The notes under the pieces were generated by a model. It searched no databases. It was given only the letters and a program-made list of their open reading frames with translations, and had not been told where the DNA came from. A stretch of DNA of 59,619 bases from Nitrospirales bacterium. GTDB lineage: Bacteria > Nitrospirota > Nitrospiria > Nitrospirales > UBA8639. Each line of letters begins with the position of its first letter. Within the stretch, counting starts at the first letter, position 1. Below are positions 56,219 to 59,619 of the stretch, one piece after another. The stretch spans positions 1 through 59,619 of the forward strand of contig JAJDBP010000005.1 of NCBI GenBank assembly GCA_029261295.1, in the 5' to 3' direction. The translations under genes were made by a program, and so were the position numbers.

Positions 56219-58045
56219 ATGGAATTTCAGGTTTCTGCTCGTAAATATCGTCCTAGAACTTTTGGGGAAGTCATGGGACAATCCCATGTCGTGCAAACGC
56301 TCACCAATGCCATTGCCCGGCAACGAGTGGCGCATGCCTATGTCTTTTCCGGTATGCGAGGTGTGGGCAAAACCACGGTAGCTCGAATTTTAGCCAAATC
56401 GCTTAATTGCGATAAAGGCCCAACCAGCGAGCCCTGTGGGGCTTGTCCCAGTTGCGTGGAAATTACCAGAGGTAATTCCGTCGATGTTATTGAAATTGAC
56501 GGCGCCTCCAATACTGGTGTGGACGATGTGCGTGAACTCCGCGAGAATGTCAAGTTTGCACCCTTTCATGGCTCATATCGGGTCTACATTATCGACGAAG
56601 TCCACATGCTCTCGAATTCCGCCTTTAACGCCCTGCTCAAAATATTAGAAGAACCACCCAGTCATGCTGTCTTCATTTTTGCGACAACCGAAGTCCATAA
56701 AATTCCTGCAACGATTCTATCACGCTGCCAACATTTTACCTTTCGTCGGATTTCCCGATTAGAAATAATTTCGCAACTGCGCCATGTCGCCACGCAAACA
56801 GGGGTAACCGTAGAAGATCGCAGTTTGTCCGTGTTAGCCAGGACCAGCGAAGGAAGCATGCGGGATGCTCTTAGCCTTCTCGATCAGGCGGTGTCTTTTG
56901 GTGGCGAAGCCCTCCAGCATGAAGACTTAGAGGCTTTGATCGGGTCGGTACCGGATGAATTGGTTCGACAAATGATTGACGCCATCTTAGCCCATGAAGC
57001 GTCACGAGCCATGACCCTTGTCGGAGAAGTTGTAGACCAAGGATTTGACGTCCGCGTGTATTGCCGGGCCATCTTAGAACGGATTCGCCATCTCCTGGTA
57101 GCCTGCGTGGTGCCCTCCCAGCAACAAGTCCAATCCCTTTTGGAGTTAGGCGAAGAAGAAGGCATGCAGGTCATTAACCAAGCCAAAGAACTGACTGAAC
57201 CCTATGTGCAGGCAATTTTTTCCATCATCTCTCGAACGGAAGACAGTCTCCGGGGAAGCTCTCATCCTCGATTTCTCATTGAGGCCGCTGTCGTTCGCGC
57301 CGCCCTTTGGGATCCTGGGACAGACATCGCGAAAGAAGCCGCACAAAATGTAGGCGTTAAACCCCAACCATCACGGCAGCCAAAACCATCCCTCGCTGTC
57401 GCTCCAGTTGGAGCCACAGTTTCACAGGTTTCAAGGGCACCCTTGTCTACTGAAAAACCAAAGGCCTTTCAAAGGGCACCAGAGCGAGGCAACCCTTCTA
57501 CGGGAGAAACAGCCAACGTTCCACCTCCAGTGTTTCCGGTGAAAGACAAACCAATTCCCCCTCAATCCCTATCGACATCCATTCCACCCCCTTCACCCAA
57601 ACCAGCAAGTGCCACTTCAGGTCAACCCGGAACATTAAACTGGGAACAGTTGGTCGATCGCATGATCAAAGATCATCCCAATGTGGGGAGCTTTTTAGAG
57701 AAGGGGAGTGTGGTGACTTTGGAGAACGATCATGCGGTCATCGGCTTTTCAAAACGAGATGCCATTGCGCGGTGGCGAACCGACAAACCGGAAAATCGCA
57801 CTCTCATTGCCAAGATTTGCGAGGAAATGGCTGGGCATCCTATTCGAATACAAGTCATCGAATTATCCGATGGGCAAACACGTCCACCCTCGATGGCTGA
57901 GCAACGTGCAAAAAAAAAACACGAGGATGACCAAGACCTGATGCAACAGGCAAACGACCATCCACTTATCAAAGAAGCATTAGAAGTATTCGGGGGAGAA
58001 TTGGCGTCAGCCCAACGACATCCGCAAAAAGAGGAGGCCACGTAA
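56219..58045 (+). CDS. dnaX: DNA polymerase III tau/gamma subunit
   Basis: A 608-residue clamp-loader ATPase. Walker A is GMRGVGKT (45-52), the zinc Cys are 64, 73, 76 and 79, Walker B is IIDEVHM, and SRC is present in ATILSRCQHF. A Pro-rich linker (about 375-470) leads to the tau-specific C-terminal domain. A run of ten A residues (57910-57919) within codons 564-567 could allow transcriptional or translational slippage; slipping by one base ends the protein about 10 codons later in the -1 frame. The stop overlaps the ybaB start. Confidence 0.96.
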   Translation: MEFQVSARKYRPRTFGEVMGQSHVVQTLTNAIARQRVAHAYVFSGMRGVGKTTVARILAKSLNCDKGPTSEPCGACPSCVEITRGNSVDVIEIDGASNTGVDDVRELRENVKFAPFHGSYRVYIIDEVHMLSNSAFNALLKILEEPPSHAVFIFATTEVHKIPATILSRCQHFTFRRISRLEIISQLRHVATQTGVTVEDRSLSVLARTSEGSMRDALSLLDQAVSFGGEALQHEDLEALIGSVPDELVRQMIDAILAHEASRAMTLVGEVVDQGFDVRVYCRAILERIRHLLVACVVPSQQQVQSLLELGEEEGMQVINQAKELTEPYVQAIFSIISRTEDSLRGSSHPRFLIEAAVVRAALWDPGTDIAKEAAQNVGVKPQPSRQPKPSLAVAPVGATVSQVSRAPLSTEKPKAFQRAPERGNPSTGETANVPPPVFPVKDKPIPPQSLSTSIPPPSPKPASATSGQPGTLNWEQLVDRMIKDHPNVGSFLEKGSVVTLENDHAVIGFSKRDAIARWRTDKPENRTLIAKICEEMAGHPIRIQVIELSDGQTRPPSMAEQRAKKKHEDDQDLMQQANDHPLIKEALEVFGGELASAQRHPQKEEAT

Positions 58046-58371
58046 TGTCGAAAAACCCTTTTGCCAATATGGGCAATTTACTCAAACAAGCGCAAGAAAT
58101 GCAGTCAAAAATGGGGAAAATTCAAGAAGAAGCTGCCACCAAAACCGTGGAAGCGACGGCGGGCGGAGGCATGGTCACCGTGCAAGCCAATGGGGCAATG
58201 CAAATTACCAATATCACGATTGACCCTGAGGTGCTGAAATCAGGGGATGCGGATATGCTAAAAGATCTCCTAGTAGCCGCAACCAATGAAGCACTCCGAA
58301 AAGCCAAAGAACTCATGGCGGAAGAAATGAAATCTCTCACGGGCGGGATGGGCATTCCCGGCATGTTTTAA
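58045..58371 (+). CDS. ybaB: YbaB/EbfC nucleoid-associated protein
   Basis: A 108-residue protein beginning KNPFANMGNLLKQAQEMQSKM, with the core VEATAGGGMVTVQANGAMQI, and a Gly/Met-rich end. This dimeric DNA-binding protein is encoded between dnaX and recR in most bacteria. Its ATG shares a base with the dnaX TAA, implying coupled translation. Confidence 0.96.
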   Translation: MSKNPFANMGNLLKQAQEMQSKMGKIQEEAATKTVEATAGGGMVTVQANGAMQITNITIDPEVLKSGDADMLKDLLVAATNEALRKAKELMAEEMKSLTGGMGIPGMF

Positions 58372-58393
58372 GACCACAAAAAAGGGTTAGAAC

Positions 58394-59032
58394 ATGACAG
58401 ACAGCAACACTTCCTCAACATCACAATCCAATGGGCAGCCTCAAGGCCTGCTCATGCGCCTCAGCCGTGAATTGGTGCGCTTACCAGGGATCGGGCAAAA
58501 AACCGCGCAACGATTAGCGTTTCATCTTATGAAGACCGATACCGAAGAAGCCCTCCGCTTAGCGGAAGCCATCAGAGAAGTGAAGGAAAAAATTAGCTTT
58601 TGTACACAATGCCGAAATATTGCCGAAGGGTCACTCTGCGCAATTTGCCTCGATCCCAAACGAGACACCACTAGCATCTTAGTCGTGGAAGAACCCAGCA
58701 CCCTACATGCCATTGAACAAAGTCGCGCCTTTCGTGGCTTGTATCATGTCCTTTATGGAGCACTCTCGCCTCTAGATGGCGTAGGCCCTGCAGACATACG
58801 TACACATGATTTAGAAAATCGCGTGCAGCAAGGAGGCATTAAAGAAGTCATCGTGGCAACCAATCCGACCATTGAGGGCGAAGCCACGGCAATTTATTTG
58901 ACTAAACGCCTGAAGCCACTTGGCGTGAAAGTCTCTCGTATTGCCTATGGGATTCCGGTGGGGATGGATATTGAATATGCCGATGAGGTGACCCTTCTGA
59001 AGTCTATTGAGGGTCGCAGAGATCTTGGATAA
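58394..59032 (+). CDS. recR: Recombination mediator RecR
   Basis: A 212-residue protein with a helix-hairpin-helix (RLPGIGQKTAQRLAFHL), a C4 zinc finger (CTQC...CAIC) and a Toprim domain (TSILVVEEPSTLHAIEQSRAFRG). The last part, EVTLLKSIEGRR, is the Walker-B-like conserved end. It acts with RecF/RecO in gap repair. The ATG is preceded by a GGG-rich site. Gene order dnaX-ybaB-recR is canonical. Confidence 0.97.
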   Translation: MTDSNTSSTSQSNGQPQGLLMRLSRELVRLPGIGQKTAQRLAFHLMKTDTEEALRLAEAIREVKEKISFCTQCRNIAEGSLCAICLDPKRDTTSILVVEEPSTLHAIEQSRAFRGLYHVLYGALSPLDGVGPADIRTHDLENRVQQGGIKEVIVATNPTIEGEATAIYLTKRLKPLGVKVSRIAYGIPVGMDIEYADEVTLLKSIEGRRDLG

Positions 59033-59106
59033 TTAAGAAAAGCTCCTCCTCTAAGCAAATCCCCTTCAGCCTTTTTCTTCCAAGCCTTTTACATAGAGTA
59101 GTATTT

Positions 59107-59293
59107 GCCGGGGTTCGTCCCGGCGGCCGATCTACTTTCGTTTCGGCGAAAGTAGACAAAGCCATTGACGCCCAGTTCGGCTTTTAAGATGGCTGGACGA
59201 AAATTTTTGTAGGGTGGACAAACTCGCTTCGCTCAAACAATGCCCACTCTTGATTTGAGCGTCCATCCAGGGACCCGAACAGCAGGCGTCGGA
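59107..59293. repeat. Dispersed structured repeat, copy C (inverted relative to copy A)
   Basis: On the opposite strand this reads like copy A at 8304-8514. Hairpin gccggg/cccggc is at 59107-59124. Next is a perfect 10-bp hairpin tctactttcg/cgaaagtaga (59131-59156, loop CCGAAA on the minus strand). Then come the cattgacgcccagttcggct block and the cgaacagcaggcgtcgga block at the right end. It follows recR by 75 bases. Confidence 0.8.
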
Positions 59294-59498
59294 CGATGGG
59301 AAATGGAAATTTCACGAAAAAAAAGGATGATTAGGACTTTTGTGGGCTACACCGTTCAGTCAACAACCTATGAAGAATCTAGGTCCAGTGGCTCAGATAT
59401 GATCTTACAGACAAGACCAGATTTGGTCGTGCGGGTATCCAATAGCGGACATTCGTTTGACCCGAATTCCACTTTCGAAACCGTCCGCTGCCGACCCA
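59294..59498. other. Intergenic sequence between repeat C and the IS element
   Basis: No supportable gene. Inverted repeat agcggac (59444-59450) and gtccgct (59483-59489) lies close to the IS end; it may be part of another dispersed sequence or the target region of the insertion. An open frame from 59240 through this stretch is composed of repeat sequence and is not counted as a gene. Confidence 0.4.
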
Positions 59499-59499
59499 G

Positions 59500-59619
59500 G
59501 CTGTGTGAAAACTCAGCAAGCAGGTATACTCCACCTTTCTAAGGGAGGTGTGAGTGATGAGCGGATTTATTCAAGGCGACGATCGCCACCAAGCGACCTT
59601 ATTCCCCGAACGATTAGAT
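59500..59619 (+). mobile_element. Left end of an IS1182-like insertion sequence, cut by the window
   Basis: A terminal-repeat-like start (ggctgtgtgaaaactcagca at about 59500) precedes a transposase start at 59557 with AAGGGAGGTG upstream. The right end, target duplication and most of the transposase lie outside the window, so boundaries are approximate. Confidence 0.6.
59557..59619 (+). CDS. Transposase N terminus (IS1182/DUF772 type), partial
   Basis: Visible residues MSGFIQGDDRHQATLFPERL match in style the N terminus of IS1182-family transposases, which begin with a short FIxGxDRxQxxLxPExLDDY stretch before the DUF772 domain. A GTG three bases before the ATG is an alternative start. The gene continues beyond the window, so intactness is unknown. 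Confidence 0.65.
   Translation, partial: MSGFIQGDDRHQATLFPERLD

Noticed and set aside
57730-58041. Minus-strand frame over the dnaX 3' end
   Set aside because: Shadow of the conserved dnaX C-terminal domain.
59240-59542. 100-codon plus-strand frame across repeat copy C and into the IS end
   Set aside because: It runs through repeat sequence and the IS terminal region and has no protein features.

Overview
The window is about 59.6 kb of a Gram-negative, free-living bacterial chromosome with tightly packed, mostly housekeeping genes. The gene content fits phylum Nitrospirota, most likely a Nitrospira-like organism. It has a sorAB-type sulfite dehydrogenase, a hopanoid-type sugar epimerase beside a prenyl synthase and a CruF-like carotenoid hydratase, and a complete mreBCD-mrdA-rodA set. 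A small zinc-ribbon protein (13650-13877) resembles ones I recall from Nitrospira. The taxonomic call is inference from gene content and recall; no database was searched.

Left part (1-4.4 kb): the end of a PAS histidine kinase, then a sulfite-handling block (Tat-exported molybdenum sulfite dehydrogenase, its c-type cytochrome, a lipoprotein, a TauE/SafE exporter) closed by a 122-bp imperfect palindrome. From 4.4 to 13.3 kb most genes are on the minus strand: a Kef-type antiporter, a TrkA-gated K+ channel and an SLC13 permease. Between antiporter and channel lies an island-like stretch (6.4-10.3 kb) with an AT-rich pentapeptide-repeat membrane protein, two 3' halves of tRNA-Lys genes, a dispersed repeat, a small antitoxin-like protein and a Fic AMP-transferase.

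13.6-22.5 kb: zinc-ribbon protein, MidA-type methyltransferase, a GAF histidine kinase without the usual phospho-acceptor histidine, a YvlD-type membrane protein, and the isoprenoid cluster cruF-hpnA-ispA. Three small plus-strand genes follow; the first encodes a PHD-like zinc finger behind what looks like a leaderless promoter. 22.5-38.2 kb: a compact uvrA lacking its insertion domain, ruvB, an aminotransferase, a formylglycine-generating-enzyme-like protein, msrA, a secreted FN3/coiled-coil protein under a c-di-GMP-I riboswitch, a GlcG/HbpS-like protein, a DUF1538-DUF1538-PII-CBS operon, and leuDC.

38.5-53.8 kb: the cell-shape operon mreBCD-mrdA-rodA, then rng and dprA. In the slot next to dprA where topA usually sits there is only a degraded topA 5' fragment followed by an intact TopB-type topoisomerase of foreign appearance. 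clpX, clpP and tig follow. 53.8-59.6 kb: tRNA-Leu, tRNA-Ser, SRP RNA, and the replication/repair set dnaX-ybaB-recR. dnaX carries an A10 run that could cause slippage. The window ends with a second full copy of the dispersed repeat (inverted relative to the first) and the left end of an IS1182-like element.

The strongest candidates for something unusual are the topA-to-topB replacement, the repeat family with paired hairpins and CGAA-type loops, the PII/CBS/DUF1538 operon, the insertion-domain-less UvrA, the c-di-GMP-controlled secreted protein, and the His-less sensor kinase.
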